From JAAYDY01 sp964500225 (GTDB lineage: Bacteria; Planctomycetota; Phycisphaerae; FEN-1346; JAACEH01): a stretch of DNA of 32,579 nt. A program made the translations under genes and the position numbers. Positions 1-9,927 of this stretch are shown here, piece after piece; the first letter of the stretch is position 1; every line of letters begins with the position of its first letter. The notes under the pieces are model-generated. The model was not told the DNA's origin. It made no database searches and saw only the letters and a list, made by a program, of their open reading frames with translations. The stretch lies in NCBI GenBank assembly GCA_964500225.1, contig CAZCOA010000032.1:1-32579 (forward strand). The letters run 5' to 3'.

Positions 1-1084
1 ACGACTGGCTCGACGCCGATACCTGTCCCGCCGCCGCCGCCGTCTGCTCGGCGCCGTCAGTCAGGTTCACGATGATGCGATGGATGGGCTTGACGATACT
101 GCGTGTAATAAACACCCCCAGGATCGAACCGACGACCACGCCGCCGATAGCCATACCGATCATCAGCGCATTGGACCGTGCGGCAATGGTCTCCATCTCC
201 TGCTTCAGGGCGGCATCCAGGGCGTTCATGTCCTCGACAACAGCCGCGGCCGCTTTGACCATCTCGGCGGCTGCCGCGCGGCTCTTGACGACGCCGTCGT
301 AGAACCTGTCGCCCGTGGCACGATAGGAGGCGAAGAGTCCCTTGATGGCCGTGGCGGCCTCGCTGAGTTTTTCGTCGCCGGTGACGAGCTTCGCCCAGTT
401 CTCAGCTCCGGCAAGAGTCGTCTCGAGTTGTTTCTGATAGGCTTGGTACTGCGCGTCGGCCTGCGTCTTGGCCATGTAGACCGCCGTCACGCGCAGGAGG
501 AAGAAGGCACTGACGATATCGCCCTGGAGTTTCTCCTCGATGCCGGCCAGCCGGGCCAGGGCGTCGTAGTCCTTGGTCTCGGCCGCCTTCTGCTTCGCCG
601 GCGCGATGACCTCGGATCGAACCTTGTCCACCTCGGCGGTCACTTTCCAGCCGATGTCTCCCCATTCGGCCCATGCCGCCTCTTTGGCCTTCTCGGCCGG
701 AAGCACGTCCTGGACGAACGATTTCTCGTAGGCCTGCGCATCGGCGATCGCCTTGGCCACCTCACGCCGGTTCTCGGCACTCAGCGACCCCTGCTGCGAT
801 AGCGCCTCCAGCGACGATTTCAACTCGGCGAACGATTCCAGCCAGAGATCGGCCGCCGTCTTCTCGCCGCTGACCTTCGCGAACCCGCTGATGGTAAAGT
901 CGCGGCGGTACTTGGCGCAGGCGTCGAGTTGCTTGCTGCACTGTTCGCCCTCGCTGCGAAGGTTGGCCACGGTCAGCGTGCTGTTGAGCGCATCCCAGCC
1001 GACGTAGCCCATGATGGCCGCAATGACCACGAGGATGCCGAATCCCAGCGCCATCTTGGTCGACAGCTTCAGGTTCCCGAACAT
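1..1084 (-). CDS. Methyl-accepting chemotaxis protein (N-terminal part, cut by window edge)
   Basis: Inner-membrane chemoreceptor; about 361 residues are visible and the signalling tip lies beyond position 1. Reading down from the ATG at 1084 gives a short cytoplasmic start, TM1 at about residues 10-30, a long helical periplasmic sensor (about 31-303, no cysteine-rich or Cache motif recognised), and TM2 at about 304-327. The frame then runs ITRSIVKPIHRI and goes straight into GAEQTAAAAGQVSASSQS, the start of the MCP coiled coil. No normal 50-residue HAMP with its DEIG element is seen, so this looks like a HAMP-less receptor. A GGAAG ribosome site precedes the ATG. The response-regulator operon ends 441 bases upstream on the same strand. 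Family is clear; ligand unknown. Confidence 0.88.
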   Translation of the reverse strand, partial: MFGNLKLSTKMALGFGILVVIAAIMGYVGWDALNSTLTVANLRSEGEQCSKQLDACAKYRRDFTISGFAKVSGEKTAADLWLESFAELKSSLEALSQQGSLSAENRREVAKAIADAQAYEKSFVQDVLPAEKAKEAAWAEWGDIGWKVTAEVDKVRSEVIAPAKQKAAETKDYDALARLAGIEEKLQGDIVSAFFLLRVTAVYMAKTQADAQYQAYQKQLETTLAGAENWAKLVTGDEKLSEAATAIKGLFASYRATGDRFYDGVVKSRAAAAEMVKAAAAVVEDMNALDAALKQEMETIAARSNALMIGMAIGGVVVGSILGVFITRSIVKPIHRIIVNLTDGAEQTAAAAGQVSASSQS

Positions 1085-1525
1085 GGTTTCTTCCTTTCGC
1101 AAAGGGTCTCCAGAATGACTCCTTCGGCACCGCAGGATCACACGATCCCGATTGCCGAACCGCACAGAAGCCTGCTCCCAGCCTGCGCGGGGCTCACTTT
1201 CAGACAATACTCACGTTGGAGAGAAGCATGACGACAATCAAGAGGCATGAGACAGCGGCCGGGGAACGATGGGTGGAGGGTCGGTTGCTGCGCCAGGCGT
1301 CCGCACCATAGTGCCATGCGTATGGCACCTTCGGACCGCTGTCTGGCCACTCGTTCCGCCGTCACGGCCATACATCACACCCTCAGTCCCCCCTTAGGAC
1401 CTCCGGTGATAGCGGAGGATGTCGGCTGGAGACGGCGGCGGGATGACTGGAAGAACTACCAGTTTTGTATCCCACAAGCGACGGGGCGTGTCACGTGCGA
1501 GGCAATAAGGATGGCTTGGACGATA
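1085..1525. other. Intergenic region, no gene recognised
   Basis: 441 bases between the chemoreceptor and the response regulator, both on the minus strand. No convincing coding frame. It holds three small inverted repeats: ggatc/gatcc at 1135-1148, gtgccat/atggcac at 1311-1328, and cctccg/cggagg at 1400-1418. The last could end the regulator transcript but lacks a T-run. No clear sigma-70 or flagellar-type promoter for the receptor was found. Confidence 0.5.
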
Positions 1526-2179
1526 TCACGGGTCGAGCGACGTCAACCCTTCGCGGATAGCGTACTTGGTCAGTTCGGCGACGCTGCGCAGGTTGAGCTT
1601 GTTCATGATGCTCTGGCGGTGGTAATCGACCGTTTTAGTACTGACATAGAGGATGGCGGCAATTTCCTTGGAGCTCTTGCCCTCGACGACCAGTTGCAGA
1701 ACTTCTCGTTCTCGGGCCGTCAGTTGCGGCGCCAGCGTGCCGTCGGGAAGGGTTTTCTCGAGAAGCGTTTCGGGATTGAAAAACTCGGCCAGTTCGGACG
1801 AAAAAAAACTTCCACCGGCCGCAACGGCGCGAACGCCGCGGATGACTTCGTCTACCGGAGCGCTCTTGATCAGATATCCGCGAGCCCCGGCGCGCATCAT
1901 GGCAGCCAGAAATTCGCGGTTGGCGTGCATCGAGAGGGCCAGCACCCTGACCTGGGAATGCCGGCGCGTGATCTGTTCGGTGGCCAAGACGCCATTGAGA
2001 TCGGCCATCGTTACATCCATCAGAACGACGTCCGGCAGAAGTTCGCCGGCCATTTCGACCGCCTGCCGACCGTTGGAGGCCACCCCGACGACCGTCATGT
2101 CGGGCTGGTTGTCCAGCAGTTCCCGAAGCCCTTCGGCCACCACACGATGGTCATCCGCCAACAGAATCCTGATGCTCAT
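1526..2179 (-). CDS. NarL/FixJ-family response regulator
   Basis: DNA-binding regulator of 217 residues, the normal length for the family. The receiver domain (about 1-120) has the acidic pair D9-D10, phosphoacceptor D55 in VLMDV, S83 and K105, so it should be phosphorylatable. The C-terminal LuxR-type helix-turn-helix (about 148-210) carries LTAREREVLQLVVEG and the recognition helix VSTKTVDYHRQSI. It starts three bases after the stop of the histidine kinase at 2183, so the two are almost certainly a cognate pair and translationally coupled. Target genes cannot be read from the sequence; the chemoreceptor downstream is one candidate. Confidence 0.93.
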   Translation of the reverse strand: MSIRILLADDHRVVAEGLRELLDNQPDMTVVGVASNGRQAVEMAGELLPDVVLMDVTMADLNGVLATEQITRRHSQVRVLALSMHANREFLAAMMRAGARGYLIKSAPVDEVIRGVRAVAAGGSFFSSELAEFFNPETLLEKTLPDGTLAPQLTAREREVLQLVVEGKSSKEIAAILYVSTKTVDYHRQSIMNKLNLRSVAELTKYAIREGLTSLDP

Positions 2180-2182
2180 GGG

Positions 2183-3694
2183 TCAGTGTCCTTCTCCAGC
2201 CGGCAATGCCTGATCGGGCATCGCCAACGTCACCAGTGTTCCTCCGCCGGGACGGCTGTCGATCTGCACCACCCCCCCCAGGGCGACCAACCGCTCCCGA
2301 ATACTGAAAAGGCCGAATCCTGCGGAGGCATCGTGAGATTCGTGCCGTGCCGACGACGGATCCAGACCGCAACCATCGTCACGTACTCCAACGTACAAAG
2401 TACCGCCTCGCGAGTCAATCGTCACGTTCACGCGGCTGGCCCGTGCGTGCCGCTCCACGTTGATCAGCAGCTCGCGGGCGGAATGAAACAGGGCGGCGCG
2501 GCAATCGTCGTCAAGGTGGTCCCGGACGTTTTCGCCGACGAACGCCGCGACGATGCCGGTGCGCTTGGCGAACTGCTCGGTCAGCCACTTCAGCGCTGCC
2601 GCAAGCCCCACCTCGTACAGCAGCGGCGGACACAATTCGACGGTCAGCGTCCGGGCTCCCTGGATGGCGTGGTCGATCTGTTCGACAATCTCCCGCAGGA
2701 GTTCGCCCTGTCGGCCGTCCAGGCCGAGGTTCTGCATCAAAGCGGCCTTGGTCTTGGCCGCAAACAGGTTCTGGCCGACGCCGTCATGCAAGGCGGCGGC
2801 AAGCTCCCGGCGTTCGCGCCGTTCCACGAGCGACAATTCCGAGGCCAGCATCCGAAGCCGCTGCTGATACTGAGAAAGCCGTATTTCGGCCTGCCGACGC
2901 TCGCTGATGTCCTGGAGTGTCTCGATGGCGCCGGTGACCTTGCCGTCGGCGTTGCGGATCACGGCGGCCAGGAAACTGACCGTTCTCCTGCGTCCCTGCA
3001 TGACCAGATCGTCCGTGGCCTCAAAGGCGCCGTGAATGTGCGGACTGACCGTGACGCCCTTGCCATTGTACAGGCGATGGAGCGTGTCGAAGTCGCCGTC
3101 CACGACGATCTCGGCGAGCAGCGGATGGGGCCGGCCCTCGTAGAAGATGCCGCCGTCGATGCGGCGGCCCACAACGTCGCGGCGCCGCACCCCCGTCAGT
3201 TGCTCGCAGGCCCGGTTCCAGTACGTGACACGGTGATCCACGTCGATGACGAACATGGCCACGGGCGTACCGTCCAGGATGTCGTTGAGGACGCGTTGCG
3301 GCAACAGAGAGGCGCCCGGTGCAAGGGGGCGAGAGGCTTGTCGTCGATGGACGGCCAGAGCGGCTGTGGCCAGTACGGACTCCAGCCGGATCGGCCGGAA
3401 TACGATATCGTCAACCGCCAGTTCCGCAAGTGTTTCGGAGAATCCGGCCACGTCCTGAGGATCGGCCACGAGTACCACGGCAGTTCCGCCCAGGTGGGAC
3501 TCCTGGCTGACCCGCCGACAGAGGTCGCGCGCAGCCTCGGCATCCGGCACGTCGATCACGACACACTGAGGAGGGGGTTGCCCGGACAAAGCCAGAAGCT
3601 GCTCGACCGTGGCCACCCTGGGCGCCGCCCCGGGCGCAGCCGCCTCATCCGCTAACGAGCCGCCGCCGATGATAATCACCGAAGGCTCGCCCAT
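2183..3694 (-). CDS. PAS-domain sensor histidine kinase (HisKA_3 type) with pseudo-receiver N-terminus
   Basis: A 503-residue soluble kinase with no membrane segment. Residues 1-120 resemble a receiver fold: a beta-3 aspartate (D48 in VVIDVP) remains, but the acidic pair is replaced by IIIGGGS and the conserved lysine by arginine, so it is probably a pseudo-receiver. A PAS domain follows (about 130-270; YWNRACEQLTG). The HisKA_3 dimerisation domain has the phosphoacceptor H303 in AALHDGVGQNL. The ATPase domain has an N box (ARELLINVERHA), G1 (VRDDGCGLD) and G2 (GFGLFSIRERL). A GGAGGG ribosome site precedes the ATG. It follows the thioredoxin-fold gene by 21 bases and precedes the regulator by three. 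A cytoplasmic or redox cue is likely since no transmembrane sensor is present. Confidence 0.92.
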   Translation of the reverse strand: MGEPSVIIIGGGSLADEAAAPGAAPRVATVEQLLALSGQPPPQCVVIDVPDAEAARDLCRRVSQESHLGGTAVVLVADPQDVAGFSETLAELAVDDIVFRPIRLESVLATAALAVHRRQASRPLAPGASLLPQRVLNDILDGTPVAMFVIDVDHRVTYWNRACEQLTGVRRRDVVGRRIDGGIFYEGRPHPLLAEIVVDGDFDTLHRLYNGKGVTVSPHIHGAFEATDDLVMQGRRRTVSFLAAVIRNADGKVTGAIETLQDISERRQAEIRLSQYQQRLRMLASELSLVERRERRELAAALHDGVGQNLFAAKTKAALMQNLGLDGRQGELLREIVEQIDHAIQGARTLTVELCPPLLYEVGLAAALKWLTEQFAKRTGIVAAFVGENVRDHLDDDCRAALFHSARELLINVERHARASRVNVTIDSRGGTLYVGVRDDGCGLDPSSARHESHDASAGFGLFSIRERLVALGGVVQIDSRPGGGTLVTLAMPDQALPAGEGH

Positions 3695-3715
3695 GGCAGC
3701 ACCAAGCCCTCCCCC

Positions 3716-4963
3716 CTACTGCTTCCGCGCCGTCCTCTGCATGATGTCGGCCAGTCTCTTCAGAAACGGTTCCGGCCCGCCTTCCATGTAGCCCATTCGG
3801 CCCAACGGAGCGTCCGAGGCGTCGAGGATCACGACCGTCGGATAGCCGCGAATGGAATACTTCGTAGCCAAAGCGCGGTTCTGGGCAACCGTCTCGGGAG
3901 CCAGCTTTTTGTTCTGTGGGAAGTCCAGCTTGACCAGGACCAGCTTCTCGCGGGCGTAGTCCTTGAACTGCTGCGTGGAGAAAATCTCATTGTCCAGCTT
4001 GATGCACCAAGGGCACCAGTCGCTTCCGGTGAAATCGAGCAGCATCGGCCGGTTCAGCGCAGCGGCCAGGCTCTGGGCCCTGGCGAAGTCGTCGAGCCAG
4101 GAACCGTCGTATTTCGGCAACGGCAGCACGTCCTTGACGGCCTTGACGACGTCCTCGGGCGCCGGAAGGCTGTCGGCGGTGTAGAGCACCTTGTCGTTGG
4201 CCATGTCGATTACGGCCACCGTGTCGAGCTGATCGACGAGGCTGTACCGGTGCACCAGTTCGCGGCGCCGGACAAGATTGTCCCCGCGAAGGTCATCGGG
4301 TGATTTCAGATGAACGGCAATCATGCGGGTATTGGCAAGCCGCACCAAGTCGGCGTTACCGACGAGAGCGGCGACTTTGGCCGCGGAATCGGGGGCGCGC
4401 CCATTGCTAACGATCAGCAACAACGCTTTGCCTTCGCGTCGGGCCTGGCTAACAGCGGCCGCCAGAGACTCGCAGAGTCCCATTCTCGGGCGGCTTGCGA
4501 CAATGGCCCGGGCCTTCTCCATCCATGCGTCGGCCTCGCCGTTGGCATAGCCTGGAATGCGGCCGACTTCGTTTCCTTCGCTGTCCAGGAACACCACGGC
4601 CGGGAGAGAATCGATCTTCAGCTCGGCCTTGAGTCGCTCGTTCTGGTTCTTGACGGCCGGGGGCTGCCTGGCCTTGCGCGGGAAGTCCACCTCCAGAAGC
4701 ACAACGCTCTTCTCGGCCCAATCGGCAAAGACGAACGTATCGAAAACGTCTCGCTTCAAGTCAGCGCTGTTGGAACACCAGTCGCTGCCGATAAAGCTCA
4801 CGAGGATCAGCTTGTCATGCCCGCGTGCTTCCTCCTGGGCCTTGGCCATGAGAGTCTGCCACGTTGGGGGTGATGCATGTACACAGGTCGCCGCCAGTCC
4901 GACCACCACAACAACAGCCACCACCACCGCCCCCATGCCGCACCGGCCCATCGTTCGCACCAT
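3716..4963 (-). CDS. Exported triple thioredoxin-fold protein
   Basis: 415 residues with an N-terminal signal segment (hydrophobic about 11-27, likely cut near HAS), so periplasmic. Three thioredoxin-like units follow. The first (about 35-150) has GSDWCSNS, with C63 but serine in place of the second cysteine. The middle one (about 160-280) keeps the outline but has no active-site cysteine pair. The third (about 290-405) has the intact GSDWCPWC motif with C317 and C320 and the cis-proline region YPTVV. The family resembles Thioredoxin_7/DUF255 proteins. AAGGAG lies seven bases before the first ATG, which fixes the start. It heads an operon with the kinase and regulator, so it may feed or report a redox state to them; that link is inference. 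Confidence 0.85.
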   Translation of the reverse strand: MVRTMGRCGMGAVVVAVVVVVGLAATCVHASPPTWQTLMAKAQEEARGHDKLILVSFIGSDWCSNSADLKRDVFDTFVFADWAEKSVVLLEVDFPRKARQPPAVKNQNERLKAELKIDSLPAVVFLDSEGNEVGRIPGYANGEADAWMEKARAIVASRPRMGLCESLAAAVSQARREGKALLLIVSNGRAPDSAAKVAALVGNADLVRLANTRMIAVHLKSPDDLRGDNLVRRRELVHRYSLVDQLDTVAVIDMANDKVLYTADSLPAPEDVVKAVKDVLPLPKYDGSWLDDFARAQSLAAALNRPMLLDFTGSDWCPWCIKLDNEIFSTQQFKDYAREKLVLVKLDFPQNKKLAPETVAQNRALATKYSIRGYPTVVILDASDAPLGRMGYMEGGPEPFLKRLADIMQRTARKQ

Positions 4964-5053
4964 GGACGATCTCCTTCGGCGAGATGATACCCGGGCCGCC
5001 GCCCCACCGTGCCGGCGGCAGACCCGTGGAATGGAAATGAACTCGTTGCGTGC

Positions 5054-5082
5054 ATTATGTCACGTTTGCCGACGCACTTCAA
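5054..5082 (-). promoter_or_regulatory. Sigma-70-like promoter for the thioredoxin/kinase/regulator operon
   Basis: On the minus strand TTGAAG (5077-5082) and CATAAT (5054-5059) are separated by exactly 17 bases. Transcription would start near 5047, giving a leader of about 84 bases before the ATG at 4963. It lies just downstream of the kbl stop codon, so this operon need not depend on tdh-kbl transcription. Confidence 0.55.
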
Positions 5083-5112
5083 GATGAAGCCTCCGCGGCG
5101 AAAGGCATGCCG

Positions 5113-6294
<1,182 letters not shown>

Positions 6295-6305
6295 GCCGCC
6301 CCCCC

Positions 6306-7346
6306 CTACTCTGCCCAATTCAGGACCACTTTGCCCGACTGGCCCGACCGCATCACGTCAAACGCTTCACGGAAGTCCTTGACATCAAAGCGGTGCGTAA
6401 TGATCGGCGAAATGTCCAGGCCGCTCTGGATCATGACGGTCATCTTGTACCACGTCTCGTACATCTCGCGGCCGTAGATGCCCTTGATCGTCAGGCCGTT
6501 AAAGACCACCAGGTTCCAGTCGATCCGGGTGTCGGCCTCGGGAATACCGAGCATGGCGATCTTGCCGCCGTGGCACATGTTGGCCAGCATGTCGCGCAGG
6601 GCGGCAGCGCTGCCGGACATCTCCAGGCCCACGTCGAACCCTTCCTTCATGCCGAGTTGCTTCTGGGCGTGGGCCAGGGTCGTGCCGTCACTGACATCGA
6701 TCGTCAGCGTGGCGCCCATCTTGCGGGCCAAGTCCAGGCGATACGGGTTGCGGTCGGTGACCACCACGTAACGGGCCCCGGCGTGGCGGGCGATGGCTGT
6801 GGCCATCAGGCCGATGGGGCCGGCGCCGGTAATCAGCACGTCCTCGCCCAGCACGTCGAACGATAGGGCCGTGTGAGTGGCATTGCCGAGCGGGTCGAAG
6901 CACGCCAATACATCCAGGGGGATGCTCGGATCACAGTGCCAGACATTGGTGACGGGAATGCTCAGGAACTCGGCGAAGGCCCCCGGCCGGTTGACGCCGA
7001 TGCCGCTGGTCTTGGGGCAGAGGTGCCGACGCCCGGCCAGGCAATTGCGGCACCGGCCGCAGACGACGTGCCCTTCGCCGCTGACGATCTCGCCGGGAAA
7101 GAAGTCGTGGACGTTCGAGCCGACACGTTCGATGCGGCCGACGAACTCGTGTCCGATGATCATCGGCACGCGGATCGTTCGGGCGGCCCAGGCGTCCCAG
7201 TTGTAAATGTGCACGTCGGTGCCGCAAATGGCCGTCTTCAGCACGCGGACCAGCACGTCGTTGATGCCGATCTCGGGGACCGGGGCCTCTTCGAGCCGCA
7301 GGCCCACGCCGGCCTCGCGCTTGACCAGAGCCTTCATCGTTGCCAT
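6306..7346 (-). CDS. tdh: L-threonine 3-dehydrogenase
   Basis: Zinc-dependent NAD+ medium-chain dehydrogenase that oxidises L-threonine to 2-amino-3-oxobutanoate, the substrate of the adjacent kbl product. 346 residues. It has the catalytic zinc region TAICGTDVHIYNWD (C41) and GHEFVG, a structural-zinc cysteine cluster VCGRCRNCLAGRRHLC, and the Rossmann segment VLITGAGPIGLMA. The reading frame is open for 50 codons upstream, but that stretch is basic and proline-rich. The ATG at 7346 follows an AGGAAGGGG site and matches the family N-terminus. A second ATG three codons later (MKAL) is also possible. Divergent from the M55 gene. Confidence 0.97.
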   Translation of the reverse strand: MATMKALVKREAGVGLRLEEAPVPEIGINDVLVRVLKTAICGTDVHIYNWDAWAARTIRVPMIIGHEFVGRIERVGSNVHDFFPGEIVSGEGHVVCGRCRNCLAGRRHLCPKTSGIGVNRPGAFAEFLSIPVTNVWHCDPSIPLDVLACFDPLGNATHTALSFDVLGEDVLITGAGPIGLMATAIARHAGARYVVVTDRNPYRLDLARKMGATLTIDVSDGTTLAHAQKQLGMKEGFDVGLEMSGSAAALRDMLANMCHGGKIAMLGIPEADTRIDWNLVVFNGLTIKGIYGREMYETWYKMTVMIQSGLDISPIITHRFDVKDFREAFDVMRSGQSGKVVLNWAE

Positions 7347-7496
7347 GCAATTCCCCTTCCTGGATGGAAGCGGCGGGGCCTTCGGGAGTCGCCGTCGCGA
7401 CGAGTCCGTGGGAGCGGGAACCAGTGGCCTCGCGACAGAAAACCGCCCAACAAGAATCGCCATTTCAGGCCGTTTCGCCGCAGTTTCCGGGGTCAC

Positions 7497-7525
7497 ACTG
7501 TATCATGATGCCTTTTCCTCGGCAA
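7497..7525 (-). promoter_or_regulatory. Candidate promoter for tdh-kbl
   Basis: Minus strand TTGCCG (7520-7525), 17 bases, then TACAGT (7497-7502) preceded by TGA, which makes an extended -10. Each hexamer matches four of six consensus bases. The leader would be about 140 bases. Moderate support only. Confidence 0.35.
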
Positions 7526-7682
7526 TAGAGGGAGCGGCACGGCTGCGTTCTTGCCGTCCGTCCTGGATAAAATTGCGGCCCCACCGGAGCGTCGCGTCAG
7601 ACAACGTGACACGTTGAACCCAAGGTCCCGCACCGCGGCGAAGTGGCGAGATATTCATATCCGCCGCACGCTGAGCGTCGGC

Positions 7683-7711
7683 TTGGCGCGGCACGGGGTC
7701 GCTGCTATGCT
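7683..7711 (+). promoter_or_regulatory. Sigma-70-like promoter for the M55 peptidase gene
   Basis: TTGGCG (7683-7688), a 17-base spacer and TATGCT (7706-7711). The predicted start of transcription near 7718 lies just before the AGGAG site and the ATG at 7748, and it argues against a translation start upstream of the promoter. Confidence 0.5.
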
Positions 7712-7747
7712 CTGACGGTCAACGGTCACTCTGTCAGGAGAGAGGCG

Positions 7748-8539
7748 ATGGGTCACGGCCCGAGCATTTTCGTGATGGTGGACATGGAAGGCATCAGCGG
7801 CGTGTGCAACAGTGCGCAGGTGGACAACACCCAGAGCGGCTATGCCGCGGCGCGGCGGTTCATGACGTGGGACACGAATGCGTGCGTGGCGGGCTGTTTC
7901 GACGGCGGCGCGTCGCGCGTGGTGGTCCGCGATGCCCACGCCGGCGGGCTGAACATGCTATGGGATGAGCTTGACGGCCGGGCCGAATACATCCAAGGTC
8001 GTACCGCCCGGCAGCGGATGCCGGCCATCGAAACGTTCGACGGGCTGATCCTGCTGGGGTACCACGCCATGGCCGGAACAGTCGAGGCGGTGCTGGAGCA
8101 CACGATGACCAGCAAACACTGGCAGAACCTTCGGATCAACGGGCGTCCGAGCGGCGAGGTGGCTATCGACGCGGGCATCGCCGGCGACTCGGGCGTGCCG
8201 ACGATCCTGGTGACCGGCGACGACAAGGTGTGCGCCGAGGCGCGAGCCCTGATTCCCGGCATCGAGACGGCCGAGGTCAAGAAGGGGCTGGATTGCCAGG
8301 GCGCCCGGATGTTGGCCAAGGAAGCGGCCCATGCGCTGATCCGCCAGGCAGCCGCGAACGCGGTCCGCCGTTGCGGCCAGATCAAGCCGTTTGTGGTGGA
8401 TAAGCCCGTGACGATCACTCTCGAAGTGGTCAGCCGCGGCGTCGTGCCGGTGAACCGCGACTGGGTCCGTCCCATCGACGGCCGAACGTATGAGGTGACA
8501 GGAGACACCGTGGAACAGGCGTTCCAGCGCCTGCTCTAG
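7748..8539 (+). CDS. M55-family D-aminopeptidase-like metallopeptidase (DppA family)
   Basis: Zinc peptidase of 263 residues related to DppA, which removes N-terminal D-amino acids, for example from peptidoglycan-derived peptides. Expected residues are in order: D12 and E14 in VDMEG, H64 in RDAHAGG, H106 in GYHAMAG, H118 in EHTM (where the DppA catalytic histidine lies) and E137 in SGEVAID. There is no signal peptide, so it is cytoplasmic. The ATG at 7748 is chosen because AGGAGAG precedes it and a promoter sits just upstream; a longer frame from 7643 would start before that promoter. The PHP gene follows after 107 bases on the same strand. The exact substrate is not determined. Confidence 0.9.
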   Translation: MGHGPSIFVMVDMEGISGVCNSAQVDNTQSGYAAARRFMTWDTNACVAGCFDGGASRVVVRDAHAGGLNMLWDELDGRAEYIQGRTARQRMPAIETFDGLILLGYHAMAGTVEAVLEHTMTSKHWQNLRINGRPSGEVAIDAGIAGDSGVPTILVTGDDKVCAEARALIPGIETAEVKKGLDCQGARMLAKEAAHALIRQAAANAVRRCGQIKPFVVDKPVTITLEVVSRGVVPVNRDWVRPIDGRTYEVTGDTVEQAFQRLL

Positions 8540-8646
8540 TACAGACGGGAACGCACGGGAGGCAGCTCGCCCACAGGCACAAAGCCCCCGTCAACCGTAG
8601 GGTGGCTGTTGGATCCAAGAAAAGATCGTGCAGAAAGGCGCCGTAT

Positions 8647-9927
8647 ATGGAATCGAAGATTGCCGCACTGGAAGCCAAGCTCGACAGTTTCGACCGCGCT
8701 GAACGGGACCAGGCACTGGACGACCTGCTGAAACTGGTCAAAGATGGGCGGATCATCCTGCCGGAGCCCACACCGCGGGTCAATTTGCACGCGCATTCCT
8801 TCTATTCGTTCAATGCCGAAGGGTATTCGCCCGCGCACATCGTCTGGCGGGCTCGTCGCGAGGGGCTGCGGGCAGTCGGACTGGTGGATTTCGACGTGTT
8901 CGACGGCATCGACGAGTTTTTCCGAGCCGGTGAGCTGTTGGGCATTCCGACGGTCGGCGGCATGGAAACGCGGTCCTACATTCCCGAGTTCGCCACCCGG
9001 GAGATCAACTCCCCCGGCGAACCGGGCATCACCTATCATATGGTCATGGGCGTGACACGATCGTCCATTGACGATCCGAAGGCCGCCCGGTTTGCCGAAG
9101 CGCTACGAACCAGCGCCCGGAACCGCAACATCGCCGTCGTCGAGCTGGTCAATCCGTACCTGGCTCCGGTGTGCCTAGACTACGCCGCAGACGTGTTGCC
9201 GCTATCGCCGTCGGGGACGCCGACCGAGCGGCACCTGTGCTACGCCTACCAGAAAAAGGCCGAGGAGATCTTCCCGAAGATGGAGGACCGGGTGCGGTTT
9301 TGGGCCGACAAACTGGGCGGCACACCCGACCAGATGGCCCCGGTGGTGGCCGACGGCCGGGCGCTACAGGCCCTGATCCGCTCGAAGACGATGAAGAGCG
9401 GCGGCGTGGGGTACCAAAAACCCACACCGGAGACGTTCCCGCTCATGACCGACATGAACCGGTTCGCCCTGTCGATCGGCGGCATCCCGACGATGACGTG
9501 GCTGGACGGCACCAGCCGTGGCGAGCAGGACATCGAGGAACTGCTGGATCTCCAGATGGCCGCCGGCACGGCCGCACTGAACATCATCCCGGACCGCAAC
9601 TGGAACATCAAGGATCCGGCTGTCCGCAAAATCAAGGTGGCAAACCTGCACCGGGTGGTCGAGTTGGCGAATAGCCGCGACCTGCCGCTGGTGGTGGGAA
9701 CGGAGTTGAATGCCCCCGGACAGAAGTTCGTGGACGATTTCGATGCCGAGGCCCTGGCTCCGGTGGTGGACTCGTTCCTGTTCGGGGCCGACGTGCTGGT
9801 GGGGCACACGGCCTCGGTCCTGGCCGGCGACGGCGGCTACCTGGACAAGGCGGTCGTCAGCCGTTTCAGAACCGCCGCCGAGCGCAACGCCCACTTCGCC
9901 CAATACGGCCGCTCCTGGCGGCGATAG
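8647..9927 (+). CDS. PHP-domain protein, putative metal-dependent phosphoesterase
   Basis: 426 residues. After a short helical N-terminus (about 1-40) the PHP signature NLHAHSFYSFNAEGYSP appears (H48 and H50), followed by GLVDFDVFDGIDEF and a later GTELNAPGQKF. PHP proteins use a trinuclear metal site to hydrolyse phosphoesters, as in histidinol phosphatase or the polymerase PHP domain. No polymerase or HisK-specific features are seen, so the substrate is unknown. Several PHP blocks are separated by long insertions, which is larger than a minimal PHP phosphatase. The ATG at 8647 has GAAAGG upstream. It may be co-transcribed with the M55 gene. Confidence 0.8.
   Translation: MESKIAALEAKLDSFDRAERDQALDDLLKLVKDGRIILPEPTPRVNLHAHSFYSFNAEGYSPAHIVWRARREGLRAVGLVDFDVFDGIDEFFRAGELLGIPTVGGMETRSYIPEFATREINSPGEPGITYHMVMGVTRSSIDDPKAARFAEALRTSARNRNIAVVELVNPYLAPVCLDYAADVLPLSPSGTPTERHLCYAYQKKAEEIFPKMEDRVRFWADKLGGTPDQMAPVVADGRALQALIRSKTMKSGGVGYQKPTPETFPLMTDMNRFALSIGGIPTMTWLDGTSRGEQDIEELLDLQMAAGTAALNIIPDRNWNIKDPAVRKIKVANLHRVVELANSRDLPLVVGTELNAPGQKFVDDFDAEALAPVVDSFLFGADVLVGHTASVLAGDGGYLDKAVVSRFRTAAERNAHFAQYGRSWRR

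Larger units (their letters stand above)
7347..7747. other. Divergent intergenic region between tdh and the M55 gene
   Basis: About 400 bases with no coding frame of its own. It contains a candidate promoter for tdh-kbl (7497-7525, minus) and a better one for the M55 gene (7683-7711, plus). No operator-like repeat or riboswitch fold was recognised. Confidence 0.5.

Noticed and set aside
1311..1335. Sigma-54 promoter around TGGCAC
   Set aside because: TGGCAC occurs on both strands because of the palindrome, but the GG-to-GC spacing is nine on the minus strand, not ten, and no GC element fits on the plus strand.
1247..3655. Long open plus-strand frame across the two-component genes
   Set aside because: It is a mirror of the kinase and regulator coding strands with no domain signature and no ribosome site.
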